A stretch of DNA of 64,000 bases, taken from JBBRXJ01 sp038248505 (lineage in GTDB: Bacteria > Bacteroidota > Bacteroidia > Bacteroidales > JBBRXJ01). The notes under the pieces are model-generated. The model was not told where the DNA came from, did no database searches, and saw nothing but the letters and a program-made list of their open reading frames with translations. This document shows positions 53,327-61,408 of this stretch, in pieces (position 1 is the first letter of the stretch; every line of letters starts with the position of its first letter). Location of the stretch: assembly GCA_038248505.1 (NCBI GenBank), contig JBBRXJ010000001.1, positions 82,354-146,353 of the forward strand, read 5' to 3'. The translations under genes and the position numbers were made by a program.

Positions 53327-54301
53327 ATGAAGCAGGTCCTTTTCGTCGCTATTTCACTGATGTTTGCCATGGGTTCCCATGCCCAAGAGGACGTATTTGA
53401 TAAACAGAATGCTTTGATTATCAAAAAAAACCGAATAAAATCTCAAACTCTTTGGAATTATGCTGTTAAAGACGGAGTAGTGGCGACTGATGGTTATAAA
53501 AATGTGTATTCATCTTACGATGAGATTGGTAATCAGACTGAAGTCATAAAATATAAAAATACGGGAGCGATTTTTATGATGGAGAGTTATAAATATGACT
53601 CTAATAATTATAATACAGGCTATGTTCGGTATGACGGTAGTAGAAGTCAAATAACTTACAAAAAGGTGTTTAAGTATGATGGCAAGGGTAATAAATTAAT
53701 TGAAGCTGGTTTTGATGGACAAGCAAATTATAAGACCACCTATGAGTATAATGCGAAGAACATGCTTGAAAAGATTAATTATCTCACCGGCGATGTTCCC
53801 TATCAGGTGCGCGATTTTGTTTATATCCCCGATAATTCACGTCTTATAAATGTTTACAATGCTGAGGGTAAGTTTCAGTTTAAAATGCAACAAAAACTTG
53901 ATGCAAGGGGTAATATTTTAGAGGATATCGAATTTAAGCCTGACAATCAAACACAGGTGAAGAAATATCTATTCAAGTACGATGCATCTAATAATATTCT
54001 TGAAGAAGTGAAGTATGAAATGGAAAATTTCTCATACAAAAAATTGAGTACTTATGATGCAAATGGTCGTTTGGCAAAAATAACTCAGCAAGATGCAGAT
54101 GGTACTATTTATGATATTAGCAAATATGAATATGATGCAGGTGGTAAACTAGTAAAGGAGTTTTATCGAAAAAAGAATTTGCAAGAATTTTCGTTAAAAA
54201 GCTATACCTATGATGCAAAGAGTATTTGTACTGAGGTAGAGTGTTTTTATGCCAGCTATAATTATAAAGTATTATTCAAATACACGTATGAGTTTTTATA
54301 G
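53327..54301 (+). CDS. secreted YD-repeat-like protein
   Basis: 324 residues from the ATG at 53327. Signal peptide MKQVLFVAISLMFAMGSHAQ. The mature part is built of about eight to ten imperfect repeats of 22-27 residues with the core (K/E/T)YDxxGN followed by a charged beta hairpin, such as KYDGKGNKLIEAGFDG, KLDARGNILEDIEF, KYDASNNILEEVKYE and TYDANGRLAKITQQ. This resembles RHS/YD-type beta-solenoid repeats, without a toxin or sorting domain. It is probably periplasmic or surface-located; function unknown. A strong bidirectional terminator follows. Confidence 0.7.
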   Translation: MKQVLFVAISLMFAMGSHAQEDVFDKQNALIIKKNRIKSQTLWNYAVKDGVVATDGYKNVYSSYDEIGNQTEVIKYKNTGAIFMMESYKYDSNNYNTGYVRYDGSRSQITYKKVFKYDGKGNKLIEAGFDGQANYKTTYEYNAKNMLEKINYLTGDVPYQVRDFVYIPDNSRLINVYNAEGKFQFKMQQKLDARGNILEDIEFKPDNQTQVKKYLFKYDASNNILEEVKYEMENFSYKKLSTYDANGRLAKITQQDADGTIYDISKYEYDAGGKLVKEFYRKKNLQEFSLKSYTYDAKSICTEVECFYASYNYKVLFKYTYEFL

Positions 54302-54304
54302 AGA

Positions 54305-54356
54305 AAAAATAGCATAAAAAAATCCCGCATTTGCGGGATTTTTTTATGCTATTTTT
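54305..54356. terminator. bidirectional terminator
   Basis: Perfect 25-base inverted repeat (54305-54329 and 54332-54356); core AATCCCGCA/TGCGGGATT flanked by A-run and T-run. It is shared by the convergent YD-repeat and ferredoxin genes. Confidence 0.9.
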
Positions 54357-54366
54357 ATTTCATGTT

Positions 54367-54537
54367 TTACTTCTTGGGATGTATTGCCTCTACTGGACAA
54401 ACATCTGCACAAGCACCACAGTCGGTACATGCTTCACCATCGATTTTGTAAATCTGTCCTTCTGAAATAGCTTCAACTGGACATTCATCAATACATGTAC
54501 CACAAGCTGTGCAATCCTGACTAATTACGTATGCCAT
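54367..54537 (-). CDS. 2x[4Fe-4S] bacterial ferredoxin
   Basis: 56 residues, a small gene. Starts MAYVISQDCTACGTCIDECP and ends PVEAIHPKK. Two classical clusters: CTACGTCIDECP (CxxCxxCxxxCP) and CTDCGACADVCP. This is the clostridial-type ferredoxin that carries low-potential electrons, for example for pyruvate or 2-oxoacid ferredoxin oxidoreductases, none of which is in the window. Cytoplasmic. It is monocistronic by appearance: a terminator sits 11 bases past its stop, and about 120 bases separate it from the M20 gene upstream. Confidence 0.95.
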   Translation of the reverse strand: MAYVISQDCTACGTCIDECPVEAISEGQIYKIDGEACTDCGACADVCPVEAIHPKK

Positions 54538-54655
54538 TTTTTTAAAATTTAGTTAAACAATAATATCTTGCCATAAGGCGAAGCAAATTTAAGTCTTTTT
54601 TTTTAATTAATTAGTTATTTTAATGTTTAAAATAGAATGCTTCTTAATAGGGTGT

Positions 54656-55843
54656 TTATTTCGTTAGTAGGCTGTACGATAGGTGCGACATAACCTGCAT
54701 GCCTGTTAATAAAGATTCTTCATTTGGATTAAATAGGGGAGAATGAAGAGGAAAATTATTTTTCTTATTAATATTGGCGGTTCCTAGTCGATACATTACC
54801 GAGGGAAATTTTTGAGTGAAGTAGGCAAAATCTTCGGCAATCATTTCCGTTTTAAGATTAATGATTTTTTTAGTAGCGATTATCTTACTTAGCTCTTTTT
54901 TTATTCTATGACTTAGTTTTCGGTCATTCTTTAAAAATGGATATCCATTCTCAATATTCAAATTTATTTTTATTTTATTTTTTCTTGCAATTTTTGCACA
55001 TGATTTAGCAATAATTTGATGTGCTTTTATTCTCCATGTCTCATCCATAGTTCTGAAAGTACCATGTAATTCAATTACACCAGGGATTATATTTGTTGAG
55101 CCTTCGGCAATTAGTTTACCGAAAACCAAAATTGAGGGAATACTTTTTGGTTTTTTAGTTTCAATAACATGGTTGAGATCATGAATGAGATTACTACAAT
55201 GTAAAAGCATATTATCAACTAAGTCAGGAGTTGCTGCATGACCACCTCTGCCACTTATTTTAATATGTATATCGTCAACTGACGACATATACATATCCGA
55301 CTTAATACCAATGGTGCCAACGGCTAGTTGAGGGTGCACATGCTGGGCTAAAACGTAGTCTGGTTTTTCTTTCTGAAAATATTTTTCATGCATCATGGAG
55401 ATGGCTCCACCAGGAATTTTCTCTTCTCCTGGCTGGAATAAGCAGATTATTTTACCATTAAATTGATCACGTATACTATAAAGAGTAATGGCAGTTCCAA
55501 CAAGAGATGCTGCGTGGATATCGTGACCACAGGCATGCATTACACCTGGTTTTTGTGATTTGTAATCGAAGTTATTTTGTTCTTGTAAAGGCAATGCATC
55601 CATGTCGCTTCGCAGTGCAATGGTTCGCCCTTTTTCATAACCCTTTATTTCAGCAAAAAAACCAGTACTATTTTTGCATTTGATGGTTTTAATTCCAGCA
55701 TTATTCAAAAATTGTATAAGTAGTTTACTTGTTTCCTTTTCCAGAAATGATAATTCAGGATTGGCATGAATCTCCCGGCGAAGATCTACAATATCTGGAA
55801 AAATGGCAAGACATTTTTCGTTTATTTCGGAAGATGTATTCAC
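54656..55843 (-). CDS. M20D family amidohydrolase
   Basis: 395 residues. Metal-dependent amidohydrolase/aminoacylase of the hippurate/IAA-amino acid hydrolase group: LRREIHANPELSF, IALRSDMDALPLQE, MHACGHDIHAASL (metal ligands Cys and His), LFQPGEEKIPGGA (catalytic Glu), AQHVHP, GRGGHAATPDL and a C-terminal LHSPLFNPNEESLL. It cleaves N-acyl amino acids or related amides in the cytoplasm; the substrate is unknown. It could be the hydrolytic counterpart of the GH3-type enzyme encoded 1.1 kb away (inference). TSUP lies upstream on the same strand. Confidence 0.88.
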   Translation of the reverse strand: MNTSSEINEKCLAIFPDIVDLRREIHANPELSFLEKETSKLLIQFLNNAGIKTIKCKNSTGFFAEIKGYEKGRTIALRSDMDALPLQEQNNFDYKSQKPGVMHACGHDIHAASLVGTAITLYSIRDQFNGKIICLFQPGEEKIPGGAISMMHEKYFQKEKPDYVLAQHVHPQLAVGTIGIKSDMYMSSVDDIHIKISGRGGHAATPDLVDNMLLHCSNLIHDLNHVIETKKPKSIPSILVFGKLIAEGSTNIIPGVIELHGTFRTMDETWRIKAHQIIAKSCAKIARKNKIKINLNIENGYPFLKNDRKLSHRIKKELSKIIATKKIINLKTEMIAEDFAYFTQKFPSVMYRLGTANINKKNNFPLHSPLFNPNEESLLTGMQVMSHLSYSLLTK

Positions 55844-55961
55844 AAGAATTTATTTATTTAATTGGTCTTGTGGATCTTTCATGAGCAAGATCCTTGGTTC
55901 AATTTATATTCATGTCCTTTTGTGCTACCTCCTTAAAGTTTGTTCTGGTAGCATGAAAGTT

Positions 55962-56330
55962 TCATCGGCCAAAAATCATTTTTGCACCCACAAAAAAGAA
56001 GAGAAGACCAAAAAGTTTCTTTAATAGTTTTTCTGGTATTTCGGTTGAGAAATAAGACCCATAGTAACTTCCTATAAAAAAAGCTACAGAGAGTATAAGG
56101 GCAAATTTAACATTCACATACCCCGATTTATAGTAATTCATAACCCCTAAGGCTCCAACTGGTAGTAGCATGAACATTAGACTTGTACCTTGTGCCTCAT
56201 GCTGTGAAAGACCGAGAAAGAATACTAAAGCAGGAACCACTATTATTCCGCCACCAATGCCCAACAGGCCGCTTAAAATCCCAGCGGAAGCTCCTGCTAA
56301 TACCAATATAATAAAAGTGTTAAATGTCAT
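55962..56330 (-). CDS. TSUP/TauE-SafE family permease (half-size)
   Basis: 122 residues with four hydrophobic segments. The N-terminal signature LAGASAGILSGLLGIGGGIIVVPALVF (read as ILSGLLGIGGGIIVVP) and the following GTSLMFMLLPVGALGVMNYY are typical of one TSUP repeat; full-length members have two. It would need to dimerise to make an eight-helix transporter. Substrate class: sulfonates, sulfite or other organic anions at the inner membrane. Divergent from the PepSY-like gene. Confidence 0.85.
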   Translation of the reverse strand: MTFNTFIILVLAGASAGILSGLLGIGGGIIVVPALVFFLGLSQHEAQGTSLMFMLLPVGALGVMNYYKSGYVNVKFALILSVAFFIGSYYGSYFSTEIPEKLLKKLFGLLFFFVGAKMIFGR

Positions 56331-56466
56331 AATTGTTTTATATAGAAGTTCAAAGATAATGAAATATAGATAAAGTCATTTTAATATAACAAATCCAGTT
56401 ATTCATTCGAATAGGCTTATTATATAAGCAAATAATGATTATTTTTATAACGATAATTAGAATACA

Positions 56467-56874
56467 ATGCAGTTAAGATATATTATTATCGTTTTATTAG
56501 TACTATTTGCAGATCTGTGTTTTAGTCAGCATTCTATTGTTACAGAAGAGGTTGCTGCTTCTTTTAAAGAGCGTTTTTATGCTGTTAAAGATGCAGAATG
56601 GCAACAAGTTGGTGACACTTTTAAGTGCGACTTCTGGCAATCAGAAAGGGCTATGATTGCCCTGTTTTCAAATAATGGAAATTGGCTTAAAACAATAACC
56701 ATTCTTGAAGATGAGGATGTATCAGAGGCACTTAAATTAAAATTTATTAAGAATAAAGAATCGGCTGAAATCGTTTCAATAGAGCGTATTGAGACCATTT
56801 CAGGCGTTGTATTTCAAGTAAGTTTGAAAACAGGTGAAAAGCTTGAGAAAATAGTATTTGATGCCCTAAAATAA
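56467..56874 (+). CDS. small secreted PepSY-like protein
   Basis: 135 residues; signal peptide ends near LCFSQ (residue 20). The mature domain has VAASFKERFYAVKDAEWQQVGDTF, then FKCDFWQSERAMIALFSNNGNWLKT. This is the pattern of the PepSY-like (DUF2874-type) domain common in Bacteroidota periplasmic proteins: a helix, then W-x-x-x-x-x-x-F/Y strands. The role of these proteins is unclear. It lies 111 bases upstream of the GH3-type gene, separated by AT-rich inverted repeats and a new promoter-like box, so it is probably a separate transcript. Confidence 0.65.
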   Translation: MQLRYIIIVLLVLFADLCFSQHSIVTEEVAASFKERFYAVKDAEWQQVGDTFKCDFWQSERAMIALFSNNGNWLKTITILEDEDVSEALKLKFIKNKESAEIVSIERIETISGVVFQVSLKTGEKLEKIVFDALK

Positions 56875-56956
56875 ATATATACTAGTCAATCAATAAGCAA
56901 GTTAGTATATATATGCTTTTTAAAAAATATAAATGCATATATATAATGCTTTTAGT

Positions 56957-56964
56957 TACTTTTG
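56957..56964 (+). promoter_or_regulatory. putative -7 promoter element of the GH3-type gene
   Basis: TACTTTTG, an exact TAnnTTTG match, 21 bases before the ATG at 56986. It overlaps the in-frame TTG at 56962, arguing that translation begins at the ATG. Confidence 0.4.
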
Positions 56965-56985
56965 CAGAATTATAAAAAAACGTGC

Positions 56986-58512
56986 ATGGCAATAATTGGA
57001 ACAGTACTTCAGGAAATCGTTAAGCGAAAAGGCTTTAACACTACTGGCATACAGCATAATATTGAACAGCAGTGCTTAGTTTTAAAGAAGTTACTTAACA
57101 AAGCGAAAAAAACCGCTTTTGGTAAAGCATTTAATTTTGATACGATTTTAAAGTCAAAAGATATTGTTGCTGAATTTCAGAATAATGTTCCAGTTTATGA
57201 TTATAATTCTATGTATGAATCATGGTGGAATCGAGTTCAAGAAGGCGAATCAAATATATGCTGGCCTGGAAAAGTAAAGTATTTTGCATTAACCTCAGGT
57301 ACTTCTGGAGCAGCAAGTAAAAAGATACCAATTACCAATGAAATGATTAATGCAATTAGAAAAACAGGCATACGACAAACTTTTGCATTACGAGATTTAA
57401 ATTTACCCACTTCTTTTTTTCAGAAAGATGTAATGATGTTAGGTGGAAGCACTAATCTATACAAGTTACAAGATGGTATGGAAGGCGATCTTAGTGGTAT
57501 TATGCAGCGTAAATTGCCATTTTGGTTTGGTAAATTTTATAAGCCGGGTAAGCCTATTGCTAAGGAACGTGACTGGAATCTTAAGCTCAATAAAATTACA
57601 AGTGATGCATATAAATGGGATATTGGTGCAATGGCAGGTGTTCCAGCTTGGATACAATTATTAATGGAGAAAATAATAGACCATTATCAGGTAGCTAATA
57701 TTCATGAAATTTGGCCTAATTTCAGCGTTTATGTTCATGGTGGTGTAAGTTTTGCTCCCTATCGTAAATCTTTTGAAAAACTCTTAGGAAGAGAAATTTA
57801 TTATCTTGAAACCTATCTTGCATCAGAAGGTTTTATTGCTTATCAAAGTAAGCGTGATTCTGATATGCAATTGGTTCTAGATAATGGTATATTTTTTGAA
57901 TTTATTCCATTCACCGAAGAGAATTTTGAATGTGATGGTCAATTAAAGGCAAACCCGAAGGCTTTGTTTTTAAAGGATGTAAAACAGGGTGCTGAATATG
58001 CTATTCTTCTCTCAACTGTTGCGGGTGCTTGGCGATATCTGATTGGCGATACTATTAGATTTACCAATATTAATAATTTTGAAATAGTGATATGTGGTCG
58101 CACCAAGCATTATCTGAGTTTGTGTGGAGAACATCTTTCTGTTGAAAATATGACCATGGCTTTGAATAAAGTGGCTGAAGATTTGGGGATAGATATTAAG
58201 GAGTTTACGGTTGCAGGTATTCCACATGAAAATCTTTTTGCTCATAAGTGGTATATTGGTACGAATAAAACGGATGTGGATTCAAATATCATTAAATCTA
58301 AACTCGATGCCGCACTTTGTGAATTAAATGATGATTATAAAGTTGAACGAAAGGCGGCACTTAAAGATTTGTTAATTGAAATATTACCCGTTGAATTATT
58401 TTATGACTACATGAGAGCAAAGGGTAAAGAAGGGGGACAAAATAAATTTCCTCGTGTTATTGGCTCCCAATATAATGATTGGGATGCTTTCGTAAATCAA
58501 AATAAGAATTAG
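56986..58512 (+). CDS. GH3 (auxin-responsive promoter) family acyl-adenylating enzyme
   Basis: 508 residues from the ATG at 56986. Domain pattern of the GH3 branch of adenylate-forming enzymes: NNVPVYDYNSMYESWW, ATP motif LTSGTSGAASKKIPIT, MAGVPAWIQLLMEKI, SVYVHGGVSFAPYR, LETYLASEGFIAYQ, WRYLIGDTIRFTN and CGRTKHYLSLCGEHLS, with a C-terminal lid domain. Plant members join amino acids to acyl acids such as indole-acetate or jasmonate; the role of Bacteroidota members is not established. Seven bases separate it from a LysE-type exporter gene, so a product containing an amino acid that is then exported is an attractive inference. Confidence 0.85.
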   Translation: MAIIGTVLQEIVKRKGFNTTGIQHNIEQQCLVLKKLLNKAKKTAFGKAFNFDTILKSKDIVAEFQNNVPVYDYNSMYESWWNRVQEGESNICWPGKVKYFALTSGTSGAASKKIPITNEMINAIRKTGIRQTFALRDLNLPTSFFQKDVMMLGGSTNLYKLQDGMEGDLSGIMQRKLPFWFGKFYKPGKPIAKERDWNLKLNKITSDAYKWDIGAMAGVPAWIQLLMEKIIDHYQVANIHEIWPNFSVYVHGGVSFAPYRKSFEKLLGREIYYLETYLASEGFIAYQSKRDSDMQLVLDNGIFFEFIPFTEENFECDGQLKANPKALFLKDVKQGAEYAILLSTVAGAWRYLIGDTIRFTNINNFEIVICGRTKHYLSLCGEHLSVENMTMALNKVAEDLGIDIKEFTVAGIPHENLFAHKWYIGTNKTDVDSNIIKSKLDAALCELNDDYKVERKAALKDLLIEILPVELFYDYMRAKGKEGGQNKFPRVIGSQYNDWDAFVNQNKN

Positions 58513-58519
58513 TTTTTGG

Positions 58520-59119
58520 ATGGATGCTTTTGGTAGTGGTTTAGTACTTGGTTTAATGCTGAGTGGTTTAATTGGTAGTACTTTTTTTGCACTTCTCTCA
58601 ACAAGTATTAGTAGAGGCTTTAGACCAGCATTGGCTATGAATTTGGGCGTCTTTCTTAGTGATGCATGCGTGGTCATTTTATCTTATTTTTTTGCTGACT
58701 TTATTGTTAGCATTACTGATAATCAATATTTCAGATTGTTTGGTGCTCTTTTATTTATTTTATTTGGCGCGGTAAATATTTTTAAATTTACTAGAAATGA
58801 AGAGTTAAGACCAATAAAGGAACAACGCTATATTCAGTTGTTTTTGAATGGGTTTTTGATAAATATTTTTAACCCCTCCGTAATTATTTTATGGATAGGT
58901 GCCATTTTAAATGCAGTTGCCTATCATAAATTTAATGGCACTCAAGTATTTTTCTATTTTACGGCTACCTTGTTAGTAGTACTTTGTACTGATATAATGA
59001 AAATATACAGTGCGCATCGTTTAAATCGTTTTCTTAAAACTTCTATAATACGAATAATCAATATTGTTTTTGGCCTTGCTCTTATTGGCCTTGGTATTTT
59101 TATGTTAGTTGACTTATAA
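58520..59119 (+). CDS. LysE family exporter
   Basis: 199 residues with about six transmembrane helices. LysE/RhtB-type pattern: N-terminal GLVLGLMLSGLIGSTFFALLSTSISRGFRPALAMNLGVFLSDA (fragments GLIGSTFFALLSTSISRG and GFRPALAMNLGVFLSDA match the family), a central FLNGFLINIFNPSVIILWIG with the family's Asn-Pro, and a C-terminal amphipathic/hydrophobic pair. Members export amino acids and related compounds. Co-directional with and seven bases after the GH3-type gene; its stop codon lies inside a terminator hairpin. Confidence 0.85.
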   Translation: MDAFGSGLVLGLMLSGLIGSTFFALLSTSISRGFRPALAMNLGVFLSDACVVILSYFFADFIVSITDNQYFRLFGALLFILFGAVNIFKFTRNEELRPIKEQRYIQLFLNGFLINIFNPSVIILWIGAILNAVAYHKFNGTQVFFYFTATLLVVLCTDIMKIYSAHRLNRFLKTSIIRIINIVFGLALIGLGIFMLVDL

Positions 59120-59153
59120 ATAATAAAACATTTTGTTTTCTTATTTATAAGTC
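59111..59153 (+). terminator. terminator of the GH3-LysE unit
   Basis: 19-base arms (59111-59129, 59135-59153) with one mismatch: GACTTATAAATAA/TTATTTATAAGTC plus AAAAC/GTTTT, loop of five. It begins inside the last codons of lysE. Confidence 0.7.
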
Positions 59154-59293
59154 ACTAGCATTGATCACCCCAAATTATACTCCAGATGCTATTTAACAGG
59201 TTTTTCCTTTGGTTATTTAAATATCACCTCGAGGGGCAAAAGTAAATTTTTATACTTTGATTTTTTTGGTGTATAATTAGGTGTAATCAATTT

Positions 59294-61321
59294 TTATTCT
59301 TTTTTTAATAACGAACTGCTTACGTTAACACCAACTTTAAACCATCGCCCTGGTTGAATTATATTTCCGATATCAATATATTGTTTATCGAGAAGATTAC
59401 TAGCTTCTATAAAGATGCTAGAGTTTCTTTTTTTCCAATATAAACGAGTGTCAAGTAATAAAACTTCAGGATAGATACTTTCCATTTCGGTTTTGGTAAT
59501 AGCATCGTATTTACTGTAAGTTCCACTTCGTTTTTGCCAAGATATACTGCTTGAAATGCCTATATTTTTATAAATATGCTCATCAATATTTAAGGAGAAG
59601 TTTTGTTGAAGATAGTCCATTGCATAGTAGGAGAAATAATTTGACGCTTCTTTTTGAGCATTTAAAAAAGCATAATTTACTTTTAAAAATGGAAGCATTT
59701 TATATTTTGGTTTCCATAAAAAGCTGGACTCTATTCCATCGGTAATCAGTTCGCTAATATTTTCAGTTCGCCATTTTTCTGTTGTGCTATTTCGCATCCA
59801 GTCAATAATGTCTTTACCATATCGACGAAACGCAGAGAATGTTGCATTGAAATATTTTGTTTCATATTTAATGCCACTTTCAATAATTTGCGCTTCTTCA
59901 GGTTTTAGGAGCGGGTTACCGATATTATTTCGTCCTTGATAATATAAATCTGTAAAAGTGGGCATCCGGAAAGTATGCTGGTAGGATCCGTAAATTCGAG
60001 TTTTTTTTGATGCATTGTAGCCTAATTCAATGGCTGGATAGAGTTTGATCTTTTCTATATCGCTATTGCCATGAAGCGAAAGTCCTGCACTGATATCCGC
60101 CTTACCATGTGTATGCTTAATATCGGCGCTAACATTTCCATTAATTCTACTGTGATATTTATGGTAGCTACTATCACTTTTTGCAATTTCAATTCGGCGA
60201 CTTATTTCCTCTCCTAGGTTATTGCTTAAGATATCTTCATGACGTACATCACTTGCAAGGCTAATTTCGCCATACTTACAATTAATCGTATTGATGATAT
60301 TGAGTCCGGCTACATTGGTTAAATGATAATTTTGATACATACCAGGAGTGTTTCGATCAAGAACATAATGATCATTGTGTGATTTCCAATAGAGTGCTGG
60401 TGAAAATTTTATTTTTTTCCCCGTATTTAATCGAACAGCTGCCATTAATCCTTCATTTTCTTCATATTGATTTGGAAATTTTGGAGTGTAGAAACTATTA
60501 GCGCCAAAATCTTTTTTGTGCATTCCTAGTTGCCAAGAGAGTTTATATTTGTTGTTGCTATTATATCCCTGGTAAAAAGCATTGAGTATTTTGAAATCAG
60601 TATTTTTGGTATATCCATCAGATAAGGAATTGCTTACGTTAAATATATGACCATTTTTTAGATTTCCTAAATTAAGTGTTACGGATTCTTTATTATACCC
60701 CCAATCGCCTGCTGATGCATTAAGATTAATTGTATTATATGGCGAGTTTTGTGTAACGATATTAATTGTGCCTGTAAAGCCAGGTAAACCATAGCGTTTA
60801 GCTTGTGTTGGCCGAATAATTTCAATTCGTTCTATTACTGAAATATCAACTGTAATATTAAGATTAAAATGACCTGTTTGAGGATCGCTGATGTTTATTC
60901 CGTTGAGAAGGATGGTGGTTTGATCAAATGTTCCGCCTCTAAGGCTCAGGTCGGATTGTACCGCATCGATGCCGCGGCGGCGTAAATCAATGTTGAGAGC
61001 GTGATCGAGAAGCTCATTTAAATTTTGCGCAGGCGAAGAGTTAATTTCTTGGCGACTAATAACTGAAATTGTATTACTTGTATTGCTTGTTTCGCTTAAT
61101 GGATTTTCAGCTGTAACAACAATTTCTTCCAACTCTTCTTTTAATGCATACGATGTAGTGTCGTCTTGTGCAATGGCTGCCATTGGTGTGGATACAATAG
61201 AATAAGCCAGTGACAAAGAGCATATTTGAATTACTTTTTTTAGACTACTAAATGCAGCATACTTTTTGTTGCTCCATTGTCGAAATCGAATGTTACATTT
61301 TTTTGTTTTTCTGTTTTTCAT
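59294..61321 (-). CDS. TonB-dependent outer-membrane receptor, BtuB-like
   Basis: 675 residues. A long basic N-terminus precedes the signal peptide (cleaved near AAIAQ, about residue 51). A TonB-box-like EEIVVTAENP and the plug domain (about 70-180: ISVISRQEINSSPAQNLNELL, SLRGGTFDQTTILLNGI, ISVIERIEIIRPT) follow, then a 22-strand barrel with HTFRMPTFTDLYYQGRNNIGNPLLKPEEA and ASNLLDKQYIDIGNIIQPGRWFKVG. The pattern is that of small BtuB-type receptors (vitamin B12 or siderophore). No cobalamin riboswitch is visible upstream, which weakens a B12 assignment. It lies 87 bases after the 61409 gene on the same strand. Confidence 0.85.
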   Translation of the reverse strand: MKNRKTKKCNIRFRQWSNKKYAAFSSLKKVIQICSLSLAYSIVSTPMAAIAQDDTTSYALKEELEEIVVTAENPLSETSNTSNTISVISRQEINSSPAQNLNELLDHALNIDLRRRGIDAVQSDLSLRGGTFDQTTILLNGINISDPQTGHFNLNITVDISVIERIEIIRPTQAKRYGLPGFTGTINIVTQNSPYNTINLNASAGDWGYNKESVTLNLGNLKNGHIFNVSNSLSDGYTKNTDFKILNAFYQGYNSNNKYKLSWQLGMHKKDFGANSFYTPKFPNQYEENEGLMAAVRLNTGKKIKFSPALYWKSHNDHYVLDRNTPGMYQNYHLTNVAGLNIINTINCKYGEISLASDVRHEDILSNNLGEEISRRIEIAKSDSSYHKYHSRINGNVSADIKHTHGKADISAGLSLHGNSDIEKIKLYPAIELGYNASKKTRIYGSYQHTFRMPTFTDLYYQGRNNIGNPLLKPEEAQIIESGIKYETKYFNATFSAFRRYGKDIIDWMRNSTTEKWRTENISELITDGIESSFLWKPKYKMLPFLKVNYAFLNAQKEASNYFSYYAMDYLQQNFSLNIDEHIYKNIGISSSISWQKRSGTYSKYDAITKTEMESIYPEVLLLDTRLYWKKRNSSIFIEASNLLDKQYIDIGNIIQPGRWFKVGVNVSSSLLKKE

Positions 61322-61408
61322 TTGTTGATATATTTATAGATTAGTTAATATAAAACAGATGGAGAAATGAATTAGCTAATAGAAGAAGAATAAAAGGAAG
61401 AGTTTAAA

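Noticed and set aside
61322..61408. Cobalamin riboswitch before the BtuB-like receptor
   Set aside because: The gap is only 87 bases and lacks the B12-box; too short for the aptamer.
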